NCBI GenBank assembly: GCA_025451235.1
Contig: JANWKT010000002.1
Coordinates: 1 to 46,319 of the forward strand
Origin: Flavobacteriales bacterium
GTDB lineage: Bacteria; Bacteroidota; Bacteroidia; CAIKAF01
Reading direction: 5' to 3'
Length of the DNA: 46,319 bases
In this document: piece after piece, positions 16,576 to 25,431 of the stretch
Layout of the letters: the number at the start of each line of letters is the position of its first letter
Position numbering within the stretch: the stretch's first letter is position 1
Notes under the pieces: generated by a model
Databases searched by the model: none
Seen by the model: only the letters and a program-made list of their open reading frames with translations
What the model was told of the DNA's origin: nothing
Position numbers and translations under genes: made by a program

Positions 16576-17248
16576 TGAAAAGATCCATTTAAAAGTTACC
16601 GGAGATGGTTCTCATACACTCTTTGTTCCTGAACTGAATGAAAACTATCATTCATGGCATGGAGCGTATACAGAATCCGTTCATGTTTTTATCGAAACCG
16701 GATTAAAAATAGCGGCCGAAAAATTTAAGCCTGTTCATATTTTTGAAGTAGGTTTTGGTACCGGATTAAATGCTATATTATCATATGAATTTGCCCGTAA
16801 GACTGCACATGCAGTAACGTATACAGGCATAGAAAAAAATCCGTTGAATATGGACCTGGTTGCGCAGTTAAACTATAGGGATCATTGGAAAGACGAAAAC
16901 CTGGATGAAGTTTTCATGCAGATGCATTCGAAGAAATGGGATGAAGAATGGAATGCCGCCCCCTTTTTCCGTTTTAAAAAATTAAACGGATCCGTACTAG
17001 ATTATATCTTTCCTACTGCAGAGTACCACGTCATTTTCTTTGATGCTTTTGCGCCGGAGAAGCAACCAGAAATGTGGACCGTTGAATTATTTTCGAAATT
17101 ATATGCATCTCTTCAGCCCGGAGGCATGTTGGTTACTTATTGTGCCAAGGGTCAATTCAAAAGGGACTTGAGATCCGCAGGATTTGAAGTGGAAACTTTG
17201 CCTGGACCTCCAGGGAAAAGGGAAATGGTGAGGGGAACGAAGAGGTAA
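16568..17248 (+). CDS. mnmD: tRNA 5-methylaminomethyl-2-thiouridine methyltransferase, MnmD type
   Basis: This 226-residue protein matches the methyltransferase half of MnmC. It has the SAM motif FEVGFGTGLNAIL (about residues 59-71), TGIEKNPL, and the catalytic loop FFDAFAPEKQPEMWT (about 157-171). Later comes GGMLVTYCAKGQFKRDLRSA, then GFEVETLPGPPGKREM. In E. coli this domain is fused to an FAD oxidoreductase (MnmC). Here, as in many other bacteria, it stands alone, giving the name MnmD. It modifies the wobble uridine of certain tRNAs in the cytoplasm. Its start overlaps the PD40 gene by eight bases, an operon arrangement with no obvious functional link. Confidence 0.9.
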   Translation: MSDEKIHLKVTGDGSHTLFVPELNENYHSWHGAYTESVHVFIETGLKIAAEKFKPVHIFEVGFGTGLNAILSYEFARKTAHAVTYTGIEKNPLNMDLVAQLNYRDHWKDENLDEVFMQMHSKKWDEEWNAAPFFRFKKLNGSVLDYIFPTAEYHVIFFDAFAPEKQPEMWTVELFSKLYASLQPGGMLVTYCAKGQFKRDLRSAGFEVETLPGPPGKREMVRGTKR

Positions 17249-17340
17249 TTGAGCCTTGCACAAGGGGATTCCCCCTTCCAGGGAAATGACAACGTCTTAA
17301 ATAGAGATAACTTTAATATTTCGTAGTGAGAACCTGCGCC

Positions 17341-17429
17341 AGCGATGTGTAGGGTTTAGCTCCTTTTGCCTTTTAAGCAAAAGAGCCGAGCGAATAGTGA
17401 GCCCGGAACAGAGCGCCCGGGCGCCCTAC
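17341..17429. repeat. Structured GC-rich element between convergent genes
   Basis: The segment contains a hairpin formed by GCTCCTTTTGC (17359-17369) and GCAAAAGAGC (17377-17386) with one bulge, and a perfect 12-base palindrome GCGCCCGGGCGC at 17413-17424. Short outer arms GTAGGG (17349-17354) and CCCTAC (17424-17429) enclose both. It abuts the stop codon of the ABC ATPase gene and lies downstream of mnmD. A bidirectional terminator or a palindromic dispersed repeat are both possible. Confidence 0.55.
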
Positions 17430-18043
17430 TTCAATTCAATTACTTCCTTACAAAAACTATATTCTTCCGACAAGTGGTTAGAGGCCACGATCATGAGTCG
17501 ATTGTTTGTATATTTCTCCACCAGGTCTTTGTACCATTGTTTACCGGCCGCATCTAAATTGGATGTAGGTTCGTCTAACAGCAAAAGATCCGATTCGGTA
17601 AAAAATGCCAGCATGAGTCTTACTCTTTGCTTCATACCTGAAGAGTATTGGTGGATGAACTTACCTGCCGATGATTCTAAACCAGAAATAGCGATCATTT
17701 CATGTTGGGATATTCCCTGAATAGGTTGGCGGAATTTATACTGAAAACTAATCAATTCGCGTAAGGTAAAATCTTCTATCACTTCGCTCCAGGGTGCGGC
17801 CAGCGAAACATAACTAAACACCTCGTCAGCGGGAATGGATTGATCATTTTTGCTGAATTGGATATCTCCTTTTGAGGGACTGTATAATCCACTCAATAGC
17901 TTAACCAGTGTGCTTTTTCCACTTCCATTCGCCCCAAGAATGGCGTAGGAATTATTTCCGGAGAACCGGTACGAAAAATCTTTTAGAATAAAATGATTTG
18001 AATACTTCTTGCTAATGTCTTTCAACGTTATTTGCAAGCTCAT
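17426..18043 (-). CDS. Stand-alone ABC transporter ATPase
   Basis: This 205-residue protein is a single ABC ATPase domain. It has Walker A GANGSGKST (residues 37-45), signature YSSGMKQRV (133-141), Walker B LLLLDEPTSNLD (153-164) and the switch His in MIVASNH (190). There is no membrane domain and no permease gene beside it, so the partner must be elsewhere or it acts alone. The size resembles CcmA-like and other small exporter ATPases. Its ATG overlaps the TGA of lpxC-fabZ by four bases, placing it last in the lipid A operon. That suggests, without proof, a role connected with the envelope. Confidence 0.88.
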   Translation of the reverse strand: MSLQITLKDISKKYSNHFILKDFSYRFSGNNSYAILGANGSGKSTLVKLLSGLYSPSKGDIQFSKNDQSIPADEVFSYVSLAAPWSEVIEDFTLRELISFQYKFRQPIQGISQHEMIAISGLESSAGKFIHQYSSGMKQRVRLMLAFFTESDLLLLDEPTSNLDAAGKQWYKDLVEKYTNNRLMIVASNHLSEEYSFCKEVIELK

Positions 18044-19437
18044 TCATCTGGATTTTTAATGATCTGCGCCATCATTTCAGCTTCCATCACTGCTTTGCCA
18101 TTTACATAGGCTGTTCCTTCCATGTGCACCAATCCTCGACGGATAGGCTCCAGTAAGTTTAGGATAAAAATGATCGTGTCGCCAGGAACCACTTTTTGTT
18201 TGAATTTTACCGACTCTATTTTAACGAAGTAAGGCGTATATTTTTTAGGATCATCCAAACCGGCCATTGCCAATATTCCACCTACCTGCGCCATGGCTTC
18301 AATCTGCATTACTCCCGGGAATATAGGATTGCCCGGAAAATGCCCCATGAAACAAGGTTCGTTCATCGTAACATTTTTTACTCCGATCACATGGGTCTCA
18401 CTTACCTCAATAATTTTATCAATCAACAAAAACGGATACCTATGCGGAAGGATCTCCATGATCTGATAGATATCGTAAGCTGGTTTTTTGTCAAGGTCAA
18501 CAAAGGGCATGGCCTTTTTTGCTTTTTGATCCTTTACCATTTGTTTAAGTTTTTTGGTAAAGGCTACATTCGCAGTATGACCGGGACGTGTGGCAATGAT
18601 ACTTCCTTTAACCGGCATCCCCAATAAATACAGGTCGCCAATGAGGTCTAACATTTTATGCCTGGCAGGTTCATTGGAAAAATGCAGTTCCACATTGTTC
18701 AATGTATTGCTTCCATTTACTTTTACATCAGGCTTGTTAAAGAGAGTTGCCAATTCCTTCAACTTATCTTCGCTCAGTTTTTGCTCTACAAAAACGATGG
18801 CATTGCTGAGGTCTCCCCCTTTGATCAAATTATTTTTTGCGAGGTATTCTACTTCATGCAAGAAAACAAAAGTTCTGGCTTTAGAAATCTGGTCAGCAAA
18901 AGAAGAAAAATCTTCAAAAAATGCACCTTGGGTAGTTAAGGCATTGGAAGAAAAGTCGATCATCACGGAGGCTTTGAATCCGTCATGACGAACGCCTGTA
19001 ATTTCTACTCCATTCTGTTCGTCTTTAAAAGAGATATTTTCTCCGATCTCAAAATATTTTCTAACTGCGTCCTGTTCTTGAACACCTGATTCTAGGATTG
19101 ATAATACATATGGATATGCGCTTCCATCTAAAATAGGAACCTCTGGTCCGGTAAGATCCACCATGGCATTATCTACCTGGCATCCGGCAAATGCTGCCAG
19201 TATATGCTCCACTGTATAAACAATGGCATCATTCTTTTTAAGGGCGGTACATCGGTTTGTATCCATCACCAGGTCCACATCTGCTGGAATAATAGGCTGA
19301 TCAGGAAGATCAGTCCTTCGGAACTTGATACCATGATTCGGTTCCGCCGGATGAACGGTACAGGTAATAAACTCGCCGGTATGTAGTCCTATCCCTTCTA
19401 AGCTAAACGATTGGACGATAGTATGTTGTTTATCCAT
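18040..19437 (-). CDS. lpxC/fabZ: Bifunctional LpxC deacetylase / FabZ dehydratase
   Basis: Residues 1 to about 305 are LpxC, the zinc-dependent UDP-3-O-acyl-GlcNAc deacetylase that commits the cell to lipid A synthesis. Visible motifs are QSFSLEGIGLHTGE, VYTVEHILAAFAGCQVDNAM (zinc His), RHKMLDLIGDLYLLG (zinc His and Asp) and RPGHTANV (catalytic His). Residues about 320-465 are FabZ, a 3-hydroxyacyl-ACP dehydratase of fatty acid synthesis, with ILPHRYPFLLIDKI and GHFPGNPIFPGVMQIEAMAQ (catalytic His and Glu). This fusion is characteristic of Bacteroidota and related phyla. The two activities draw on the same 3-hydroxyacyl-ACP pool. The gene follows lpxA after a 150-base gap. Confidence 0.96.
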   Translation of the reverse strand: MDKQHTIVQSFSLEGIGLHTGEFITCTVHPAEPNHGIKFRRTDLPDQPIIPADVDLVMDTNRCTALKKNDAIVYTVEHILAAFAGCQVDNAMVDLTGPEVPILDGSAYPYVLSILESGVQEQDAVRKYFEIGENISFKDEQNGVEITGVRHDGFKASVMIDFSSNALTTQGAFFEDFSSFADQISKARTFVFLHEVEYLAKNNLIKGGDLSNAIVFVEQKLSEDKLKELATLFNKPDVKVNGSNTLNNVELHFSNEPARHKMLDLIGDLYLLGMPVKGSIIATRPGHTANVAFTKKLKQMVKDQKAKKAMPFVDLDKKPAYDIYQIMEILPHRYPFLLIDKIIEVSETHVIGVKNVTMNEPCFMGHFPGNPIFPGVMQIEAMAQVGGILAMAGLDDPKKYTPYFVKIESVKFKQKVVPGDTIIFILNLLEPIRRGLVHMEGTAYVNGKAVMEAEMMAQIIKNPDE

Positions 19438-19587
19438 GTATGATAAAAAAGCGCCTGTGTTAATGTTTAAGGTCCATTCTAAGGGGAGTGAACCCTCAAA
19501 ACCGAACGCAAGATTAGCAATTTTTTTTGAATTAAGCGGTAAAAAAGGCTGTGGTAATGGCCGGTTTAGATTAAAAAAAGGGCAATT

Positions 19588-20394
19588 TTACTGGTAATTA
19601 GCTTCTTCTTCACTTTCCTGTGAATGTCTTCTCACAATACCTCTCGGGCTATTGCGAATAAACTCAACGATCTCATTTTTTTCGGCCGATTCAGGAAATT
19701 CCCTTTCCAGGTATTCCAACGCCTGTGTGGGATTCAGCCCACTATTGTATACCACCCGGTATATATCAAGTATGGTATTGATCCTCTCCGCTGAAAATCC
19801 TCTTCTTTTAAGTCCTACTGAATTAATACCCCCATAGCTAAGTGGATAACGACAAGCAACGGTATAAGGGGGAATATCTTTCCCCACCAAAGAACCTCCA
19901 CTCACAAAAGCATGCTTGCCAATTTTTACAAACTGATGTAAGGCGCACATTCCACCAAGAATAGCATAGTCCTCGACAATAATATGACCTGCTAACTGGG
20001 TATTGTTACTCATAATGCAATGATTACCAATGATGCAATCATGGGCAATATGACAATAAGCCATGATCAGGCAATTATTTCCAACAATGGTTTTCCAACG
20101 GTCCTTGGTTCCTCTGTTAATGGTTACGAACTCTCTGATTGTTGTATTATCCCCTATTTCTGTTGTGGTATCTTCGCCAGCAAATTTAAGGTCTTGGGGT
20201 ATGGCCGAAATAACGGCTCCAGGAAATATTTTACAGTTCTTGCCAATCCTGGCACCTTCCATGATGGTAACATTGCTTCCAATCCATGTACCATCTCCGA
20301 TCTCCACATTTTTATGGATCACTGTAAAGGGATCAATCTTTACATCTTTACCAATGATAGCCGCCGGATCTATGGATGTGTTTGGATAATTCAT
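19588..20394 (-). CDS. lpxA: UDP-GlcNAc O-acyltransferase
   Basis: LpxA adds a 3-hydroxyacyl chain to UDP-GlcNAc in the first reaction of lipid A synthesis. The 268-residue protein has the left-handed beta-helix hexapeptide repeats from residue 1 to about 185 and the family segments GDNTTIREFVTINRGT, MAYCHIAHDC (catalytic His) and YPLSYGGINSVGLKRRGFS. A helical C-terminal domain follows. It is a cytoplasmic trimer by family knowledge. It lies between lpxD (145-base gap) and lpxC-fabZ (150-base gap); as I recall, the usual Bacteroidota order is lpxD, lpxC-fabZ, lpxA. A candidate -7 element at 20450-20457 suggests it may have its own promoter. Confidence 0.95.
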   Translation of the reverse strand: MNYPNTSIDPAAIIGKDVKIDPFTVIHKNVEIGDGTWIGSNVTIMEGARIGKNCKIFPGAVISAIPQDLKFAGEDTTTEIGDNTTIREFVTINRGTKDRWKTIVGNNCLIMAYCHIAHDCIIGNHCIMSNNTQLAGHIIVEDYAILGGMCALHQFVKIGKHAFVSGGSLVGKDIPPYTVACRYPLSYGGINSVGLKRRGFSAERINTILDIYRVVYNSGLNPTQALEYLEREFPESAEKNEIVEFIRNSPRGIVRRHSQESEEEANYQ

Positions 20395-20449
20395 CGTTTT
20401 TTGAAAGCTGTATACGAAAATACCTGGCTTCCATTTTTTTAAGTTAGCA

Positions 20450-20457
20450 CAAAAATA
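20450..20457 (-). promoter_or_regulatory. Candidate -7 element for lpxA
   Basis: On the minus strand this reads TATTTTTG, an exact match to TAnnTTTG, 55 bases before the lpxA ATG in the 145-base gap after lpxD. I could not find a well-spaced -33 TTG, so an independent promoter for lpxA and lpxC-fabZ is only possible. Confidence 0.35.
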
Positions 20458-20539
20458 TAATTAAAACTGGAATGTTCTTTTTCGTTAAGAGCAAAGTGGC
20501 AAATAAATGCAGGAAAGAACCTGCTGTAGGAGTATTATA

Positions 20540-21586
20540 TTATTTACCCAACTGGGCCTTTAATTCCTTCATTTCCTTTTCAAGCAACCTGAGCTTATCC
20601 ATCATATCCGGAAGTCTTCTGGTAGCAATAAAGATCTTTTTGCTTTCATTCAATTCATAAGCGGGACCACCAAGTATGGTAATTCCTGGGGTGGTAAAGG
20701 AGCGGGTAACGCCTGATTGGGCTCCGATGGTAATGTCATCGGCAATTTCCACATGACCAACGATGCCCACCTGACCGGCGATGGTGCATCTTTTGCCAAT
20801 CTTGGTGCTTCCGCTAATCCCTACCTGAGCAGCGATGGCAGTATATTCTCCAATATCTACGTTATGTGCTATCTGGATCAAATTATCGAGTTTTGCCCCT
20901 TTGCGAATATAGGTTGACCCCAGGGTAGCGCTATCAATGGTAGTATTGGCACCAATTTCCACATCCTCCTCAATGACCACATTTCCAATTTGGGCCACTT
21001 TTGCATAGCTTCCATCATCATTTTTGGTGAATCCAAATCCGTCTGATCCGATCACCGCATTTGAATGGATGATAGTTCTATCGCCTATTACACATTTCTG
21101 ATATATTTTCACCCCTGGATGGATAATGACATCGTTCCCAATGATCACATCATTTCCAATAGATACGTTGCTATATATTTTACAGTTCTTACCAATTTTA
21201 GCACGGTGGCTTACATAAACGAAAGCCGCCAGGGCTGAGTTATTCCCAATGGTTGCAGTAGGAGCAATATGACAGGGTTGTTCAATGCCATGCAGACCGT
21301 TGGTTTTGGTATTATATGCTTCTAATAATTTGGCAAAAGCTTTATAGGCATCATCCACTTTTATCAAGGTGGCTTCGACCTGGTTTTTAGGAATAAAATC
21401 CTTATTGACGATCACAACACTTGCCAGTGTATTGTATATATAATCTTCATATTTAGGATTGCCTAAGAAACTGAGTGTACCTGGAGCTCCTTCTTCGATT
21501 TTTGATAGGTTATTAACCGTAACCTGCGGATCCCCGATGATTTCTCCATTAATCAATGAGGCAATTTGGTGGGCTGAGTACTCCAT
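20540..21586 (-). CDS. lpxD: UDP-3-O-acylglucosamine N-acyltransferase
   Basis: LpxD adds the second 3-hydroxyacyl chain, to the amino group, after LpxC action. The 348-residue length is typical. The N-terminal uridine-binding domain (about 1-100) contains GAPGTLSFLGNPKYEDYI. The hexapeptide beta-helix (about 105-310) includes HSNAVIGSDGFGFTKNDDGS and LIQIAHNVDIGEYTAIAAQ (catalytic His). A C-terminal helix ends LEKEMKELKAQLGK. It starts 16 bases after the HD-domain gene, so both share a transcript. The protein is cytoplasmic and forms trimers by family knowledge. Confidence 0.95.
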   Translation of the reverse strand: MEYSAHQIASLINGEIIGDPQVTVNNLSKIEEGAPGTLSFLGNPKYEDYIYNTLASVVIVNKDFIPKNQVEATLIKVDDAYKAFAKLLEAYNTKTNGLHGIEQPCHIAPTATIGNNSALAAFVYVSHRAKIGKNCKIYSNVSIGNDVIIGNDVIIHPGVKIYQKCVIGDRTIIHSNAVIGSDGFGFTKNDDGSYAKVAQIGNVVIEEDVEIGANTTIDSATLGSTYIRKGAKLDNLIQIAHNVDIGEYTAIAAQVGISGSTKIGKRCTIAGQVGIVGHVEIADDITIGAQSGVTRSFTTPGITILGGPAYELNESKKIFIATRRLPDMMDKLRLLEKEMKELKAQLGK

Positions 21587-21602
21587 AATCTATACTGTAA
21601 AA

Positions 21603-22820
21603 TTATTCAATATCCTTGGGATAACAAACAAAATGCTTCGTTATTACCCTTGTCATATCCTCCGGAAGCAGGTGATCTGAGACTTTGAAGAGAGGTTCAA
21701 CACTCCCTTTTTTATCCATGATCATCACGTCTCCCGCAGTTTCCTCATATGCCAGTGTACTAACGACTGAGTTGCTAACGTAGTAGTTAGCCTGTTTATT
21801 GTCCTTCAGTTTAAATTTATTCAATACTTTTTCCTTAATATCATCTATCTCTGCCTGTTCAAAAGGGTTTGGTTGTAATTTTACCCTCAATAATTTTCTA
21901 TATACCAGCCTAAAGCACAGGTCCGACAGGATCCTATCCTGGTGTTGCACCCATTCCTTGATCGAAGCCAGGATATCCATGTCATCCAACCGAACAAAAT
22001 GCTCCAGGTTCTCTTTTTCGGAGGTGTTTTCTTTTCTATACAGGAAGTTTTTTAATGCAGATGTACAAAACAACTGTTCCCCTTGTATACAAAGATCTTT
22101 GGCCCTTTTTAAAATAGCAGTCAGCAAAGCTTCCGCACCAATTACGGTCTTATGGAAGTATACCTGCCAATACATCAGCCTTCGGGCAATCAGAAATTTC
22201 TCCACTGAATAAATTCCCTTTTGTTCTACCACCAAATGATTATCTGCAACATTCATCATTTTTATAATCCTTTCGGAGCCTATGACCCCTTCGGCCACTC
22301 CTGTATAAAAGCTATCTCTCATTAAATAATCCAGCCGGTCAACATCTAGTTGACCAGATACCAATTCTGTAAAAAATGCCCGGTGGTAATTGCGTGTAAA
22401 TATAGAGATGGCCAAATCAAGTTCTCCGTTGCATTGACGGTTCAACTCCTCCATAATTTGGAGAGAAATGGCCTCATGCTCCACCCCAGGCATAATGGAT
22501 TTCTCCAGGGTATGCGAAAACGGACCATGACCTATATCATGCAAAAGTATAGCTATACGAGCTGCTTGGGCCTCTTCCTTGGATATTTCTATACCTTTCT
22601 GGATCAAAACTTCTAAGGCAGCATCCATTAAGTGCATGGCGCCTAACGCATGGTGGAACCTGGTATGGTGGGCTCCAGGATATACCAGGTATGACAAACC
22701 TAACTGGCTGATCCTCCCCAACCTCTGAAAATAAGGATGGTCGAGCAATCGTTGAACCAATGGGTCGTTCACCGAGATGAATCCATATACAGGGTCATTA
22801 AAAATTTTCAGTTTCGCCAA
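21603..22820 (-). CDS. HD-domain phosphohydrolase (dNTPase/SAMHD1-like)
   Basis: This 405-residue protein starts at TTG 22820; no better in-frame start precedes the conserved DPVYGFI region. It shows HHTRFHHALGAMHLM (about 51-65) and the HD pair in LLHDIGHGPFSHTLE (His94-Asp95), followed by DRLDYLMRDSFYTGV, the fourth metal-ligand region of dGTPase-like HD enzymes. Family members hydrolyse nucleotides, but the substrate here is unknown. The gene heads the lipid A cluster and is next to lpxD, an arrangement I recall in other Bacteroidota. Whether it contributes to lipid A synthesis is not known. A promoter element lies 18 bases upstream. Confidence 0.88.
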   Translation of the reverse strand: MAKLKIFNDPVYGFISVNDPLVQRLLDHPYFQRLGRISQLGLSYLVYPGAHHTRFHHALGAMHLMDAALEVLIQKGIEISKEEAQAARIAILLHDIGHGPFSHTLEKSIMPGVEHEAISLQIMEELNRQCNGELDLAISIFTRNYHRAFFTELVSGQLDVDRLDYLMRDSFYTGVAEGVIGSERIIKMMNVADNHLVVEQKGIYSVEKFLIARRLMYWQVYFHKTVIGAEALLTAILKRAKDLCIQGEQLFCTSALKNFLYRKENTSEKENLEHFVRLDDMDILASIKEWVQHQDRILSDLCFRLVYRKLLRVKLQPNPFEQAEIDDIKEKVLNKFKLKDNKQANYYVSNSVVSTLAYEETAGDVMIMDKKGSVEPLFKVSDHLLPEDMTRVITKHFVCYPKDIE

Positions 22821-22838
22821 GGTCGGCTAATTTTCCCG

Positions 22839-22846
22839 CGAAAGTA
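22839..22846 (-). promoter_or_regulatory. Candidate -7 element of the HD-lpxD-lpxA-lpxC operon
   Basis: The minus strand reads TACTTTCG, one base from TAnnTTTG, in the 37-base gap between the DUF3667 gene end and the HD gene start. It is 18 bases before the TTG at 22820, which supports that start codon. Confidence 0.4.
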
Positions 22847-22857
22847 CGTTTTTTATG

Positions 22858-23625
22858 CTAGAATATCTTGTCTAACCAGGTAGTAAAAGGTCGCAATAAG
22901 CCAAAAACAGCATAGTTAAAGGGGGTCTGTACAACAAATGCAAGACCGATCGCCAGTGAGCTTTTGATGATGTTAAGCCAAATCTTTCCAGTAAAAAGAG
23001 TGGAATATACCCAAATATTATAGATAATGGTAATCACAGTATATGTAATGATGATCTCTCCTCTTTGTGCCTTGAATATTTCCAGGAAAGGAATAAATAA
23101 GAGCAAGAAAAGCATTTGTTGGGCCGCAATGTAAACGTTGAGAATGAAGTGTTCTGCGTAGTTATACTTTGAATTCCGGAAAAATAAAAACGAAAAGAGG
23201 GCAAAGAATGGAATGGCCACTATATTTACAATGGTAGCAAACTCCTCAGCATAAAAGAAGAAGGCAACCCTGAATTCCTTATCAAATCCCATGGAGTTTA
23301 AGACCAGGTCAAGAAAACTGCTTTGGTCACCAATATCGTAGCTACTTACAAAAAACTTATAGCGTACAGATAAAAAAATGGTAATCGCACCAATAACCAC
23401 CAGGTAATTGAAATAAGGATATAGGTACTTTCTATATCCCGACAAAACCATTCTGATGGCTTTAGCGGGTCTAACCGTAAGATCCCAGGCAGTATAAAAG
23501 AACTTTCTTCGTTCAAGGTGGATGAAATTATACAGCTCATCCTCTACCATACCTTTTACAGTATACCTTTCGTCGGATTTTTCCAACCTTGACTTATCCA
23601 GATATTCTTTTGTATGCCTTGGCAT
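22858..23625 (-). CDS. DUF3667-like membrane protein
   Basis: This 255-residue protein has a soluble basic N terminus with FIHLERRKFFYTAWDLTVRP, followed by VLSGYRKYLYPYFNYLVVIG and about five hydrophobic helices (around residues 80-100, 130-150, 165-190, 200-220 and 225-245). The N-terminal segment leading into the helices is what I recognise from Bacteroidota DUF3667 proteins, of unknown function. It is an inner-membrane protein. It ends 38 bases before the start of the HD gene on the same strand but appears to have no functional relation to it. It is divergent from porX across a 106-base gap. Confidence 0.7.
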   Translation of the reverse strand: MPRHTKEYLDKSRLEKSDERYTVKGMVEDELYNFIHLERRKFFYTAWDLTVRPAKAIRMVLSGYRKYLYPYFNYLVVIGAITIFLSVRYKFFVSSYDIGDQSSFLDLVLNSMGFDKEFRVAFFFYAEEFATIVNIVAIPFFALFSFLFFRNSKYNYAEHFILNVYIAAQQMLFLLLFIPFLEIFKAQRGEIIITYTVITIIYNIWVYSTLFTGKIWLNIIKSSLAIGLAFVVQTPFNYAVFGLLRPFTTWLDKIF

Positions 23626-23731
23626 TTATTAGGTTTGAATTATGCAAGTTTAATAAAGAATCATGAACATGCAATAAATAAAAAATTACTATGTTTACTA
23701 AAGCATTCTAATTATTAGTATAACTCAAAAT

Positions 23732-25285
23732 ATGGAAAAAGTAAACATTCTCTGGGCCGACGATGAAATTGAACTCTTAAAACCACATATATTATTCCTC
23801 AAAGAAAAAGGTTATAATGTAAATACTGTAAACAATGGAGATGAAGCCATTGACATTTTTAAAACTCAGGATTTCGACCTCGTTTTTCTGGATGAGAATA
23901 TGCCAGGTATGAGTGGGCTTGAAACCTTACAGGAATTAAAAAGTATCCGAGCAGAGGTCCCTATTATTATGATCACCAAAAGTGAAGAGGAACATATCAT
24001 GGAAGAGGCCATTGGGTCCAAAATCGCAGATTATCTCATCAAGCCGGTCAATCCCAATCAGATCCTTCTTTCTATCAAAAAGAATTTAGACAATAAAAGG
24101 ATCATCAGCGAAAAAACCACCAGTGCATATCAGCAGGAATTCAGAAGCATTGGAATGACATTGACCGATGACCTGGATTTTGAAGAATGGGTAGATATTT
24201 ATAAAAAACTCATTTATTGGGAAATGGAACTTCAAAGCAGTGATAATGAAGGCATGGAGGAAATCCTGAAAATGCAAAAAAGCGAGGCGAACCAGCGTTT
24301 TTGTGATTTTATCGAAGATAATTATGTAGATTGGTTGAGCGGCGAAGCAAAGAACCGGCCTGTTCAATCACATACCCTTTTCAAAAACAAAGTAGCACCG
24401 GATATTACCAAAAACGAATCTACCTTTTTCATTGTGATCGACAACCTTCGCTTCGATCAATGGAAAATGATCCAACCACTGATCACTGAATTGTACAAAA
24501 TAGAAAGCGAAGAGATCTTTTATAGCATTTTACCAACTGCCACGCATTATGCCCGTAACGCATTATTTGCCGGCCTCATGCCAAGTGAAATTGAAAAACT
24601 ATATCCGAAATTATGGGTAAGTGAAGAAGAAGAAGGTGGAAAGAATATGCATGAGGAAGCATTAATGGCAGAGCAGTTGAAAAGACTGAACATGAACATT
24701 AAATTCTCTTATAATAAGATCACCAACTTATCTGCAGGGAAAAAATTGGCCGATAATTTAAAAAATCTGATGACCAACAAAATGAATATCATCGTGTATA
24801 ATTTTGTTGACATGCTTTCTCATGCCCGAACAGATATGGAAGTGATCAGAGAATTGGCCGATGATGAGCCAGCTTATAGATCACTTACCCTTAGCTGGTT
24901 TGAGCACTCTCCCCTATTTGATATCGTCAAAAAAGCGGCTGAATTCAAAGCCCCGGTCATCATCGCAACAGACCATGGAACCATTCGTGTAAAGGAACCC
25001 AGCCAAGTGGTGGGTGATAAGAATACGACCACTAACCTTCGATACAAACAAGGAAAGAATTTAAGATATGAAGCCAAAGAAGTTTTCGAAATTTCGGATC
25101 CCGCCAAGGCATTTTTACCAAGAGTGAATGTAAGTACCCGGTATATATTTGCCAAAGAAGATAAATTCTTTGCTTATCCGAACAATTATAATTATTACGT
25201 TAATTTTTACCGAAATACATTCCAGCACGGAGGTATCTCCATGGAAGAAGTGCTGATCCCTTTAATAAAATTAAGCCCCAAATAG
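23732..25285 (+). CDS. porX: PorX-type regulator of type IX secretion
   Basis: This 517-residue protein has an N-terminal CheY-like receiver: Asp10-Asp11, the phosphoacceptor Asp54 in VFLDENMPG, Thr82 and Lys104 in LIKPVNP. A helical linker leads to a PglZ domain of the alkaline phosphatase superfamily. Metal/active-site segments there are VIDNLRFDQW (about 235), ILPTATHYARNALFAG (likely Thr nucleophile, about 270), ATDHGT (about 412) and QHGGISMEEVLIP (about 498). This is PorX, studied in Porphyromonas gingivalis with the kinase PorY and the sigma factor SigP as a controller of T9SS genes; a phosphodiesterase activity has been reported for it. No porY lies beside it. Three T9SS cargo proteins occur elsewhere in this window. 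Confidence 0.94.
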   Translation: MEKVNILWADDEIELLKPHILFLKEKGYNVNTVNNGDEAIDIFKTQDFDLVFLDENMPGMSGLETLQELKSIRAEVPIIMITKSEEEHIMEEAIGSKIADYLIKPVNPNQILLSIKKNLDNKRIISEKTTSAYQQEFRSIGMTLTDDLDFEEWVDIYKKLIYWEMELQSSDNEGMEEILKMQKSEANQRFCDFIEDNYVDWLSGEAKNRPVQSHTLFKNKVAPDITKNESTFFIVIDNLRFDQWKMIQPLITELYKIESEEIFYSILPTATHYARNALFAGLMPSEIEKLYPKLWVSEEEEGGKNMHEEALMAEQLKRLNMNIKFSYNKITNLSAGKKLADNLKNLMTNKMNIIVYNFVDMLSHARTDMEVIRELADDEPAYRSLTLSWFEHSPLFDIVKKAAEFKAPVIIATDHGTIRVKEPSQVVGDKNTTTNLRYKQGKNLRYEAKEVFEISDPAKAFLPRVNVSTRYIFAKEDKFFAYPNNYNYYVNFYRNTFQHGGISMEEVLIPLIKLSPK

Positions 25286-25330
25286 ATTTTAGACGTTAGA
25301 CATTAGAAAACATCTAACGTCTCAAATCTA
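25283..25330. terminator. Long hairpin downstream of porX
   Basis: TAGATTT plus AGACGTTAGA (25283-25289 and 25291-25300) pairs with TCTAACGTCT plus AAATCTA (25313-25322 and 25324-25330), giving about 17 paired bases with one mismatch and a 12-base loop. It begins inside the porX stop codon. There is no strong T-run after the stem, so either a terminator or a dispersed palindrome is possible. Confidence 0.55.
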
Positions 25331-25381
25331 AGGTCTTTTATACGGCGCATGCCCACATCCTGGTACAAAAAGCAACCTATA

Positions 25382-25412
25382 TTGCAAATGACCAGTCTTT
25401 ATATTATATTTA
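25382..25412 (+). promoter_or_regulatory. Candidate promoter of the T9SS cargo gene
   Basis: TTG at 25382-25384 and TATATTTA at 25405-25412 are separated by 20 bases, giving a Bacteroidota-like -33/-7 pair with one mismatch in the -7. The ATG follows 19 bases later. Confidence 0.35.
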
Positions 25413-25431
25413 AACCATATTTACATTAATA

